A stretch of DNA of 64,000 nucleotides from Pyrobaculum neutrophilum V24Sta. Its GTDB lineage: Archaea; Thermoproteota; Thermoprotei; Thermoproteales; Thermoproteaceae. Positions 35,204-47,105 of this stretch are shown piece by piece; position 1 is the stretch's first letter, and every line of letters begins with the position of its first letter. The DNA lies in the NCBI RefSeq assembly GCF_000019805.1, contig NC_010525.1:992001-1056000 (forward strand). The letters run 5' to 3'. The notes under the pieces were generated by a model. The model had not been told where the DNA came from. It was given only the letters and a program-made list of their open reading frames with translations, and did no database searches. Position numbers and translations under genes: made by a program.

Positions 35204-35818
35204 CTACAAAGACCCGGCTCTGTTTTGCATAAGACGAGCAACTGTGGTGAGGAGCGGGTCGACGAAGTACTCCCTCCTCCTGCCGCCGAGGGACTTCACA
35301 ACCCCCGCCTCGCTCAGGTCCTTGAGGTACCTCGCAACAGTCGTCGAGTCCCGGCCCACCAACTGCGCCACGTCGTCTATCCCCACTCTCCCGCTTACCG
35401 AAGCCACTACGCCCAGCTTCGCCGGGCTGAGCCTGCAGAGGTCGCAGAACGCGGTGAGGGGGGTCAAATCCAGGGGCTCCGCCGAGTACTCCGGGAGGAC
35501 GTACACCTCGGACCTCCGGAGGAGGGATGCCAGCAGGGCGAGGAGCACCAGCAACCTAGGACCGCCCGCCAGCACGACCCTCTCCAGCCCCAGGCCGTAG
35601 ATCTGCTCCAGCGCCTCGCCGGGCTTGGTCAGATCCACCCTAAACCCGGTCCCCCTCCCGAAAGCGGCTATCAGCTCCCTCACGGTGCTCTCCGACCTCG
35701 AGTCCTCCCCCCTGCCGGTGTAGGCGTAGAGAAAGATGTACTCGTCAGCCGGCCCCAGCTTGGCGAGAGCCCGCACCGCGAACCTGTGCTCAAACCCCAC
35801 CGTGATGCCCATCCTCAT
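35204..35818 (-). CDS. csa3: Csa3, CARF-wHTH transcription regulator
   Basis: 204 residues. The N-terminal CARF fold shows GITVGFEHRFAVRAL, IFLYAYTGR and RVVLAGGPRLLVLLALLASL. The C-terminus is a winged helix (LGVVASVSGRVGIDDVAQLV, then TVARYLKDLSEAGVVK). Csa3 proteins sense cyclic oligoadenylate and control type I-A adaptation and interference genes. The ATG at 35818 fits GTTTATATC at about 35840-35848 (minus strand). It sits between the two divergent operons it would control, and cyclic oligoadenylate could come from the Cas10 at 51300. Confidence 0.85.
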   Translation of the reverse strand: MRMGITVGFEHRFAVRALAKLGPADEYIFLYAYTGRGEDSRSESTVRELIAAFGRGTGFRVDLTKPGEALEQIYGLGLERVVLAGGPRLLVLLALLASLLRRSEVYVLPEYSAEPLDLTPLTAFCDLCRLSPAKLGVVASVSGRVGIDDVAQLVGRDSTTVARYLKDLSEAGVVKSLGGRRREYFVDPLLTTVARLMQNRAGSL

Positions 35819-35891
35819 TGCAAGCCACCTGCAACCCGAGATATAAACCTTGTAGACGAAAAAGGTTTTCACCACACCTCATCAAAACTTC

Positions 35892-36728
35892 GTGTTGACA
35901 CTCCTGGAGATCGCCCGCCTACTGAGGAGGGCCAAGGTCACCCAGGGCCCCGCCGAGGTTTCGCCGGAGCTGAGGGGCTGGGCCTACGACAGGCAGCCGG
36001 TCAAGCCCCCCGCCTACCTCGGCCTCGCCCTCTCCGACTTCGCCTACGGCTACTGCCCCACTGGGAGGAGCCTTTACCTCAAGTACGTGCTGGGGGAGAG
36101 GCCCCAGCCCACCAAGCCCCTCGCCGAGGGGCAGGCCCTACACGCCGTCCTCTTCAAGGCGCTGGAGGACTTCAGGAGGTACGTCTACTCGGGCACCCCC
36201 ATGTCCCCCCCGGGCGAGGGCATGCCGGAGGACCTCAGAGCTAAGGCCGAGGCGCTGTATAGATACATCGCCGTTAGGCTCACCGGCGAGTACCAGCACG
36301 TCCTGGCCTCCCGCCTGGCCAGAAGCCGCGACGCCGCCGCCTTCTACGCCGCCCCCATAGCCGCCCAGATAGCCGTAGACGGCGCCCCCCTCGGCCTCAG
36401 CTACGTCGTGGCGGACGGCGTGGCGCTGGGGGCCGTGGTGGAGTTCAAGTTCGGCCCCAGCCAGAACGTCGACGTAGCGCTGGCCGGCTACGCCATGGCC
36501 ATAGAGGCGGAGTACGGCGTCCCCATAGACTACGGCATACACGTCCAGATATCTATAGACGGGCAGGTGGAGTACAGAGCCACCGCCTACCACCTCGGCG
36601 ACGCCCCCCGCGCCAAGTTCCTCGAGGCCAGAGACGAGGCCATCGACGTCGTCGCCTCCGCCAGAGACCCAGGCCCCGCCCCCCAGTGCCCCAAGACTTG
36701 CCCCTACTACAGCGTATGCAGGTCGTAG
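35892..36728 (+). CDS. csa1: Csa1 (Cas4-like adaptation nuclease)
   Basis: 278 residues from a GTG at 35892. It contains YGYCPTGRSLYLKYVLGE, the RecB-type LAEGQALHAVLFKALEDF, VVEFKFGPSQNVDVALAGYA (E-F-K and Tyr), and the C-terminal cysteines CPKTCPYYSVC. These mark a Cas4-family Fe-S nuclease of the Csa1 type. It works with Cas1, Cas2 and Cas4 in making and orienting spacer precursors. It diverges from csa3 and overlaps cas1 by 13 nt. Confidence 0.85.
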   Translation: MLTLLEIARLLRRAKVTQGPAEVSPELRGWAYDRQPVKPPAYLGLALSDFAYGYCPTGRSLYLKYVLGERPQPTKPLAEGQALHAVLFKALEDFRRYVYSGTPMSPPGEGMPEDLRAKAEALYRYIAVRLTGEYQHVLASRLARSRDAAAFYAAPIAAQIAVDGAPLGLSYVVADGVALGAVVEFKFGPSQNVDVALAGYAMAIEAEYGVPIDYGIHVQISIDGQVEYRATAYHLGDAPRAKFLEARDEAIDVVASARDPGPAPQCPKTCPYYSVCRS

Positions 36729-37600
36729 TGGCCGCATACGGCGCCAGGATAAGGGCTAGGAAGGGCCTCCTCCTCGTGGAGACAAAGGAGGGCGCCAGGG
36801 AGTACCCCCTACACGAGGTAGACGAGGTCCTCCTACTCACCGGCGGCATATCCATAACGACGAGGGCGCTCAGGGCCCTCCTCGCCGCCGGGGCCACAGT
36901 CGCCGTCTTCAGCCCCCGCGGGGAGCCCCTGGGCATATTCATGAAGCCCATCGGAGACGCCACGGGGGCCAAGAGGAGGTGCCAGTACAAGGCGGCGGAG
37001 GACGGCAGAGGGCTACAGTACGCCAAGAGCTGGGTCTTCAAGAAGATGCTGGGCCAGAGAGACAACATCAAGGCCTGGCGCCGCCGCCTAAGAGGCTACA
37101 GCCAATACGCCGAGTCCCTAGCCAAGGCCCTACAGGCGCTGAGAGACGCCGCCTCCCCCCACGCTGTCTTGGAGGCCGAGGCGGCGGCCGCCGAGGCCTA
37201 CTGGGCCGCCTACAGGGAGGTCACGGGGTTCCCCGGCAGAGACCAGGAGGGGAGAGACCCCGTCAACGCCGGCCTAAACTACGGCTACGGGATCTTGAAG
37301 GCCCTGGTCTACAAATCCCTGATCCTCGCCGGGCTGGACCCATACGTCGGCTTCCTCCACGTAGACAAATCCGGGAGGCCCTCCCTAGCGCTGGACTTCA
37401 TGGAGCAGTGGAGGCCCCGCGTCGACGCCGTCGTGGCCAAGATGGCGGACAAGCTGGAGTCCGAGGGCGGCCTACTCACCCGCCGGTCCCGCCTGGAGCT
37501 GGCCGCCGCCGTCCTGGAGGAGCTCCACGCCGCCAAGAGGCCCCTCTCCGCCGAGATCCACAGAGAGGCCAGAGCTCTGGCGCGCTCCATATGTACATAA
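36716..37600 (+). CDS. cas1: Cas1 integrase
   Basis: 294 residues from the ATG at 36716. The metal-binding residues are recognisable: Glu in EAEAAAAEAYW, His in YVGFLHVDKSGRPSLALDF (H of GFLH) and Asp of the same stretch (ALDF). Cas1 integrates new spacers at the leader-repeat junction. In T. tenax, as I recall, Cas1 and Cas2 are fused; here they are separate genes overlapping by 10 nt. Confidence 0.95.
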   Translation: MQVVVAAYGARIRARKGLLLVETKEGAREYPLHEVDEVLLLTGGISITTRALRALLAAGATVAVFSPRGEPLGIFMKPIGDATGAKRRCQYKAAEDGRGLQYAKSWVFKKMLGQRDNIKAWRRRLRGYSQYAESLAKALQALRDAASPHAVLEAEAAAAEAYWAAYREVTGFPGRDQEGRDPVNAGLNYGYGILKALVYKSLILAGLDPYVGFLHVDKSGRPSLALDFMEQWRPRVDAVVAKMADKLESEGGLLTRRSRLELAAAVLEELHAAKRPLSAEIHREARALARSICT

Positions 37601-37863
37601 TAGTGGTGTACGACATAACGGAAAACGACGTCAGAGCCAAGGTGGCCGACATCCTAAGGGCCTACGGCCTAGCCCGCATCCAGCGCTCCGCCTACGTCGG
37701 CAGGCTCCCGCCGGCCCTCGTCAAGGAGCTCGCCGAGAGGCTCGCCAGAGCCGTAAAGGGGGCAAACGCCGACATAGCCATATTCAAGGTAGACAAGAGG
37801 GCCATAGAGACCGCACTGAGGATACCCCCCAGGCCCCCCGCGGGACATGCAGCCCTGCATTAA
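37591..37863 (+). CDS. cas2: Cas2
   Basis: 90 residues beginning MYIIVVYDITENDVRAKVAD, the standard Cas2 first strand with the conserved Asp after VVYD, then RIQRSAYVGRL. The length is normal. It is the structural partner of Cas1 in spacer integration. Both flanking genes overlap it, cas1 by 10 nt and cas4 by 17 nt. Confidence 0.95.
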   Translation: MYIIVVYDITENDVRAKVADILRAYGLARIQRSAYVGRLPPALVKELAERLARAVKGANADIAIFKVDKRAIETALRIPPRPPAGHAALH

Positions 37864-38419
37864 CCCAAGCCTAATACGGCAGTACCTCTACTGCCCCATG
37901 GCCGCCTACTACACCGCCACAGGCGCCCCGGAGCCCCCCACCCTCAGGATGCAGAAGGGCAGAGAGCTCCAGCAGGAGGCCGCACAAGCCGCCGCCAAGG
38001 CCCTAGGCGCCCAGAAGGCCGAATACGCCGTCCACATAGCCGCCCCGCCCCTCTGCGGCACGGTAGACGCCGTCCTCTGGATCAACGGAAGGCCAAGCCC
38101 CCTCGAGGTGAAGGCCGCGGCGAGGCCCCGCCGCATCCCCATACACCACAAGGCACAAGCCGCCGCCTACACCGCCATGGTGCAGAAACGATACGGAAAA
38201 GCCGTCACCACAGCCTACATATACTACGCCGAGAGCGGCCACATAGCCCACATCCACATCACCAAAGACCTACAAGAGCTGTTGAACTACGCCGTCTCGA
38301 GACTACAGCAGATACTCCAGGGAAAGCCGCCGGTCCTAAACCCAAATCCGGCGAAATGCCAAAACTGCTGGTACAGAAAATGGTGCAGCCACCTGCCAAC
38401 AACAGTGGAAAAAATCTAG
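37847..38419 (+). CDS. cas4: Cas4 Fe-S nuclease
   Basis: 190 residues. PSLIRQYLYCPMAAYY has the first cysteine; CGTVDAVLW and PLEVKAAARPRR hold the catalytic Asp and E-V-K; HKAQAAAYTAMVQKRYGK has the Q and Y; and CQNCWYRKWC closes the 4Fe-4S site. It trims spacer precursors and helps PAM selection. Last gene of the adaptation operon; its 3' end is C/A-rich and about 140 nt from array 3. Confidence 0.93.
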   Translation: MQPCINPSLIRQYLYCPMAAYYTATGAPEPPTLRMQKGRELQQEAAQAAAKALGAQKAEYAVHIAAPPLCGTVDAVLWINGRPSPLEVKAAARPRRIPIHHKAQAAAYTAMVQKRYGKAVTTAYIYYAESGHIAHIHITKDLQELLNYAVSRLQQILQGKPPVLNPNPAKCQNCWYRKWCSHLPTTVEKI

Positions 38420-38504
38420 CCCCACACAACGCCGGCCCAACCCCCCTTCAACACCCCCGCCCTCCAATAGACCAACCTACGTTGGAACACAAGCGCCGCC
38501 ACCG

Positions 38505-38530
38505 GCGTTCAACAACCTCGCTTTGAGACC
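38505..38530 (-). repeat. Decayed CRISPR repeat beyond array 3
   Basis: GTTCAACAACCTCGCTTTGA followed by GACC resembles the array 3 repeat with substitutions and a small insertion. It sits about 29 nt outside the last good repeat at the leader-distal end, as expected for an old, eroding terminal unit. Confidence 0.45.
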
Positions 38531-38558
38531 CAGTATAAAGTTTGGCCTGTAGTCGGGC

Positions 38559-40170
38559 CTTTCAATCCTCTCTTTGAGATTCGCTAGTCGTGTACGCCAG
38601 GGCGCGCAACTGCACCGTGGTGCTTTCAATCCTCTCTTTGAGATTCCGGCGATGGATATGTCTATGTCAACGGCGTTAGGAGGGCTACTTTCAATCCTCT
38701 CTTTGAGATTCATCCGTACTACTGGCAGAAGAACGCGTATGCGTTTGAGACTTTCAATCCTCTCTTTGAGATTCACAGGGGCTTCTCTGCGCCCAGCTCA
38801 AGGGGAGTCTTCTTTCAATCCTCTCTTTGAGATTCGCGTCGATGTCTGTATATGCATATATTTGTGCTGTAATACACTTTCAATCCTCTCTTTGAGATTC
38901 GTATGGCCGCCCCGCCAGCACTGATCCTGCCGCCCCCAGGCTCCTTTCAATCCTCTCTTTGAGATTCGGCTCATGAGGAGTGCGTAGAGCGTGCCAAGAC
39001 GTGCTACATTACTTTCAATCCTCTCTTTGAGATTCGTGGATGGGGCCCTTAACAATTATTGCCCGATCTAGGTTGGTCACTTTCAATCCTCTCTTTGAGA
39101 TTCTTACTGCAGAGGGCCAGCCAGGCCTACAGAACATACATCCGCCGTCTTTCAATCCTCTCTTTGAGATTCGGCCCTACTAATAGCCGGGGCCCTGGCG
39201 GCATCTGGCGCCGGGGCCCTTTCAATCCTCTCTTTGAGATTCAGGGAGCTTGCGCAGTTGGTTGACAAGCTCGAGAATCTGAGACGTCCTTTCAATCCTC
39301 TCTTTGAGATTCAGATGGCGATAGTATAGTCGTGAAGCAGTTGCCAGACTTTCAATCCTCTCTTTGAGATTCCGGCATCTGCCACTGTATCAACCACCCC
39401 ACTATCAAGTATACAGACCTTTCAATCCTCTCTTTGAGATTCTACTATCACGCTCCACGCGATTCGTGGTTCTGGTATCCGTCTTTCAATCCTCTCTTTG
39501 AGATTCAGCATGGTAGCGACAGCGCCAAGGTGGTGATGGAGACGTACGACTTTCAATCCTCTCTTTGAGATTCGCGTGGCTAACAGTAAGATTAGCGACT
39601 GGATTCACTTTTTTGCCTTTCAATCCTCTCTTTGAGATTCTGAGGATGATCTGATTTGGGTTGGCGAGAAGTTCGGTCTGAAGCTTTCAATCCTCTCTTT
39701 GAGATTCCGCACCGGCGTCGGCAACAAGTCGCTCCTGGTGAGGAGGGCCCTCGCTTTCAATCCTCTCTTTGAGATTCGACGAACTACTACGGGCTTAGGG
39801 CCGCAGATGCGGTGGTACTGCCTTTCAATCCTCTCTTTGAGATTCGTTAGCGAGGAGGAGGTGGAGGACGAACTCTACGAGATTGTCTTTCAATCCTCTC
39901 TTTGAGATTCGGACGGGGCCGGCCGTGGCGTGGATACGGGTGTGGTCTGCTTTCAATCCTCTCTTTGAGATTCGTCGTTAGTGTCTATGACCGCAGTGGT
40001 ACCGCTGTGTTGCAAGTGCTTTCAATCCTCTCTTTGAGATTCCGATGTCCACCAACACAATGTCGTCGTCATCAACCGCCACCTTTCAATCCTCTCTTTG
40101 AGATTCACATTTAAAGCCGTAGTTGCTGTAGGACAGGCGGGGGAGACTTTCAATCCTCTCTTTGAGATTC
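38559..40170 (-). CRISPR. CRISPR array 3, 25 repeats, 24-nt repeat
   Basis: On the plus strand repeats begin CTTTCAATCC and end TCTTTGAGATTC; in the transcribed direction (minus) they read GAATCTCAAAGAGAGG then ATTGAAAG. Starts are at 38559, 38623, 38688, 38751, 38812, 38877, 38944, 39012, 39080, 39149, 39219, 39289, 39349, 39419, 39483, 39550, 39617, 39684, 39754, 39822, 39887, 39950, 40019, 40083 and 40147, giving 24 spacers. The leader is on the right. The repeat differs from array 2 at the central GAG/TTG positions only. Its distal end faces cas4. Confidence 0.98.
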
Positions 40171-40475
40171 TGGGCCTTCTGGGTTTTGGTTTTTGGTGGT
40201 TTTTAAGTTTTTCTCTGGTGGGTTTTGTGTTGATTTCGGGGTGTTCTTGTGATAGCTCTTTCTGGGTTGTTGGTTTTTCTAGAGCTGGCCTTGTGCGTCC
40301 CGTAGTTGAAAGCGTGTGGCTGGAGGTCGGCGGCGCCGTCCGCCGTTGTTCTGCCCGCCGTTTTTTAAACTGGATCACCGCTTTACAAAGGTACAACGGC
40401 GGAGGAGTAGAACGATTTTACAAAAAGAAAGGGCTTGCTGCACGACGATTTATAAACGCCGCTGTCTATATAGGG
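40171..40475 (-). promoter_or_regulatory. CRISPR leader 3 (inverted copy)
   Basis: Reverse complement of the leader 2/4 type. On the minus strand it begins CTATATAGACAGCGGCG, then GTTTATAAAT (40448-40457), and ends AACCCAGAAGGCCCAGAATC. ACTTAAAAAC precedes the first repeat by about 30 nt. Homology with the leader 2 region continues about 50 nt past the leader into sequence matching the 3' end of cas6 (ACCTACATACCCTATATAG). Type-3 markers are GACAGC at the far end and GTAAAGCGGTGATCC. Confidence 0.9.
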
Positions 40476-40526
40476 TATGTAGGTTGTGTCTGTGGGTTGT
40501 TTTTATATGGGGGTTTGGTTTGTGTT

Positions 40527-43640
<3,114 letters not shown>

Positions 43641-43683
43641 ACCACCACACAAAGAACAATTAATAAAGCCTAAACATAAATAT

Positions 43684-43987
43684 TCTATATAGATCACGGC
43701 GTTTATAAATCGTCGTGCAACGTGCCCTTTCTTTTTGTAAAATCGTTCTACTCCTCCGCCGTTGTACCTTTGTAAAGCGGTGATCCAGTTTAAAAAACGG
43801 CGGGCAGAACAACGGCGGACGGCGCCGCCGACCTCCAGCCACACGCTTTCAACTACGGGACGCACAAGGCCAGCTCTAGAAAAACCAACAACCCAGAAAG
43901 AGCTATCACAAGAACACCCCGAAATCAACACAAAACCCACCAGAGAAAAACTTAAAAACCACCAAAAACCAAAACCCAGAAGGCCCA
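43684..43987 (+). promoter_or_regulatory. CRISPR leader 4 (hybrid)
   Basis: Same about 300-nt leader family. The far part is leader-2 type (GATCACGGCG at 43693-43702, GTGCAAC up to 43721). From 43774 (GTAAAGCGGTGATCC) to the first repeat it is leader-3 type, including ACTACGGGACGCACAAGGCC and CAGAAGGCCCAGAATC. ACTTAAAAAC lies at about 43950-43959. Divergent from the herA promoter. Confidence 0.9.
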
Positions 43988-46486
43988 GAATCTCAAAGAG
44001 AGGATTGAAAGTTGTCTCTGTCGCTTGCGCCGTCTCACGCCGTCTTCCCCCCTGAATCTCAAAGAGAGGATTGAAAGCTCACCGTAGAGAGGCCGGCGTG
44101 GTGGGGGGCGCCGGCGCTGGAATCTCAAAGAGAGGATTGAAAGCTGTCCTCTGCACGGCGCCCTCGAACTTAACGCCGTCTTTCCGAATCTCAAGTTGAG
44201 GATTGAAAGGTAGCATGCTGTCTCAGTTGCTGGCTGAACTGAGTGGCATCTAGCACGAATCTCAAGTTGAGGATTGAAAGAGAGTCTCGTACGACACTCT
44301 CCTCCCGCAGAGGTCGCACCTGAATCTCAAGTTGAGGATTGAAAGAGAGTCTCGTACGACACTCTCCTCCCGCAGAGGTCGCACCTGAATCTCAAGTTGA
44401 GGATTGAAAGCGGAAAGTTCTGTCGCACTGTCTGTTGGAAGTAGTCCAACCCACCGAATCTCAAGTTGAGGATTGAAAGTCGATTCCATCCGTTATGAGC
44501 GCTATGACGGCGTTGCGACGCGAATCTCAAGTTGAGGATTGAAAGCTGTACAGATATCTCGAGTAAGGAATGGGTGTTAGTTCGACTGAATCTCAAGTTG
44601 AGGATTGAAAGCAACGAAGGCGACCAGGTCACCGTTGTGGTGCGCAACGTGAAGTGAATCTCAAGTTGAGGATTGAAAGGTCTTCTCTTGGATCTGCTTG
44701 GCGAGCGCGTCCACAGCTGCGCGGAATCTCAAGTTGAGGATTGAAAGTCGTGAAGAAGAAGAGCGCAGGAGACGTGAGGAAGAGGAGAATCTCAAGTTGA
44801 GGATTGAAAGATAAACCAAGTGGCGGCGTTCTGCGTAACCGGCGTCCAGTTGATCGAATCTCAAGTTGAGGATTGAAAGCAACAGGTCACGTCCTTCCTT
44901 GCCGGCCTCACTGACCCCTTCGGAATCTCAAGTTGAGGATTGAAAGCGAGGACAGCTCTAACGCTACTCGCTGATTCAGAGTAATTAAGAATCTCAAGTT
45001 GAGGATTGAAAGATTAAGTTCGCGTATCTGCTGAATGAGTACAGGCGCAGACTGAATCTCAAGTTGAGGATTGAAAGTGTATCTGGTACGGCCACCTGGT
45101 GTAGTCCACGCCGCAGAGGAATCTCAAGTTGAGGATTGAAAGCGAGTAGATCTCCAGCGTCGTGGATGTCTTCGCGTGGCCGAGCCAGTGAATCTCAAGT
45201 TGAGGATTGAAAGTCTCTATCCTTTTGTCGAAGTCTTCGTTGCGATAGTACTGGGAATCTCAAGTTGAGGATTGAAAGGCTGTACGACGCCGGCGCAGAA
45301 CTCCAGGGTGTGGACGATGGCGGAATCTCAAGTTGAGGATTGAAAGCAGTACCGTGTCGTATAGTGGATGCAGAGCTTGACGGCCCTTACTGAATCTCAA
45401 GTTGAGGATTGAAAGCGGGGGCATCCCGTCCCCCGAGAACGAGTATCTGATTAGGAGCCGAATCTCAAGTTGAGGATTGAAAGGGGTGCCCAACGGACGT
45501 AGTCCCTAGTCTCTGTGTAACTTCCGAATCTCAAGTTGAGGATTGAAAGTTTCGATCCCTGCATCATGACAAATGCGTCCCGCAATTCATCAGAATCTCA
45601 AGTTGAGGATTGAAAGGAGATCCAGCAAATCATCTGCATATTCTCGCGTAGAGCGCTGAATCTCAAGTTGAGGATTGAAAGCTCCATCGGGATTGGCCTC
45701 CCACCTATAAAATCTAGAGGAGAACTGAATCTCAAGTTGAGGATTGAAAGCTCTTATCAACGCTTTTTCAAGTATACTATTGTGCTCTGTGAATCTCAAG
45801 TTGAGGATTGAAAGCACACTTCAGCGCCAGCTTCAGCCCCTTATACACCACGACGTCGTGGGGGCGGAATCTCAAGTTGAGGATTGAAAGCGGCACTTCC
45901 ATGTTCATGTACGACCTTCTCCACGCCTCTCTGAATCTCAAGTTGAGGATTGAAAGTGCGACACAATTCCGCGCTTCTTCGGCGCCGCCGCCGAGGAGCC
46001 GAATCTCAAGTTGAGGATTGAAAGACGTTAAAATACAATACATCGCCGCCTCTCACGGCGACGATGAATCTCAAGTTGAGGATTGAAAGTATGAGCAGGA
46101 CTGGTGGAGGAGGGCGTTGGCGAACTCCGTGAATCTCAAGTTGAGGATTGAAAGCACCCGGCGTGAACTTCAGCGTCGTGCCAACGCCGACCGGATGTGA
46201 ATCTCAAGTTGAGGATTGAAAGGTCATTCGACACCGCCGCATTCAAGATGGCAGTTGACAGGAGGAATCTCAAGTTGAGGATTGAAAGTTTACCATACCG
46301 CTTATGTGGTGCATAGAAGTTCTAAGCGATGAATCTCAAGTTGAGGATTGAAAGGAGTGACGGAATGCACTGCGGCCGGCGGCACATGTGTTGCTGAATC
46401 TCAAGTTGAGGATTGAAAGTTGACCTTAAGGCCCGTAAAGAATATGCTGAACAAATATGCAATGAATCTCAAAAGAGGATTGAAAG
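43988..46486 (+). CRISPR. CRISPR array 4, 38 repeats, two repeat types
   Basis: The first three repeats (43988, 44054, 44120) are array-3 type (CTCAAAGAGAGGATTG). The next 34, from 44186 to 46396, are array-2 type (CTCAAGTTGAGGATTG). The last, 46464-46486, is a degenerate 23-mer with CTCAAAAGAGGATTG. There are 37 spacers of about 38-45 nt. Neighbouring spacers at 44281 and 44346 are identical. The distal end lies against a truncated ATPase gene. Confidence 0.98.
44281..44386 (+). repeat. Tandem duplication of one spacer-repeat unit in array 4
   Basis: The 41-nt spacer starting AGAGTCTCGTACGACACTCT is present at 44281-44321 and 44346-44386, separated by one repeat. Confidence 0.95.
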
Positions 46487-46623
46487 CAGTGGTTCAACCA
46501 GCCGCGGTTCTTGCCGGAGAGGTTGGGGCCTATCAGCGCCACGGCGCCCTTCGCCTCTATCTCTATATCGAGAGCGAGATCCACGTTTCCATACTTCAGC
46601 GTGCCGCCTAGATAGACTTTCAT
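46487..46623 (-). pseudogene. N-terminal stub of an ATPase cut by array 4
   Basis: From the ATG at 46623: MKVYLGGTLKYGNVDLALDI and AVALIGPNLSGKN. This aligns with the start of the intact ATPase at 48113 (LKVILKSDGLTYGDTKLKVD, ATALIGPNMAGKS). The gene breaks a few residues after the P-loop, where the last CRISPR repeat begins, and the P-loop Ser is already Asn. The rest of the gene is absent. It is a relic of a second copy of the ATPase that formerly extended into the array region. Confidence 0.75.
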
Positions 46624-46667
46624 GCAGTGTGTTGAAGAGCGCCTTTGTATGGTTTAAGCGCCTCGGC

Positions 46668-47102
46668 TTACTTTTTACAGGAGAGGTGGCAGAAGCAGCG
46701 CATTGGCTTTTGGCAGTCGGCTACGTTGGCGCCCTCTTGGAAGACGGCCCCCTCGCCGTAGGTGCAGTTGCACTGCGCTATTATGAACTCTTCGCCTGGG
46801 TCGCACTGGCAGAGTGCTGTGTAGAGCTCGTGTTTGTTGACGCACACGTGGTCGCAGTTCACATGCTTAACACACCATATGCAGTTTACCGCCAGCCCGG
46901 CTCCCGCGAGGAACACGAGGACCGCCATGGCTTTCCTGTCGGTGCAGCCGCCTCTGCATTTCGACGTCGTTTTGTCTCCGTCTGCTAGAAGCCCGATCTT
47001 CAATCCGCCACTGTTTTCGTATATGTACTTGATTAACATCATCGCACCATTTGGGTTTGCGTTGAGCAGGTAGTAGAGACCGGCGGAGTCTATCCACAGC
47101 AT
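46668..47102 (-). CDS. Cys-rich protein coupled to the ATPase
   Basis: 144 residues with about 15 cysteines, most in the second half (KCRGGC, CIWCVKHVNCDHVC, CQCDPG, CNC, CFCHLSC), enough for two or three metal sites. The first half, ending LKIGLLADGDKTT, has a D-G-D after a hydrophobic strand that could be a TOPRIM-type acidic pair, a weak hint. It starts three bases after the ATPase stop. Intact frame and spacing argue for a real gene, but no family is recognised. Confidence 0.65.
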   Translation of the reverse strand: MLWIDSAGLYYLLNANPNGAMMLIKYIYENSGGLKIGLLADGDKTTSKCRGGCTDRKAMAVLVFLAGAGLAVNCIWCVKHVNCDHVCVNKHELYTALCQCDPGEEFIIAQCNCTYGEGAVFQEGANVADCQKPMRCFCHLSCKK

Positions 47103-47105
47103 GTC

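Noticed and set aside
43641-43940. N-terminal extension of herA through leader 4 (and likewise of nurA through leader 3)
   Set aside because: The extra residues are translated leader sequence. TATA boxes 25 nt before the GTG codons at 43640 and 40527 give better starts.
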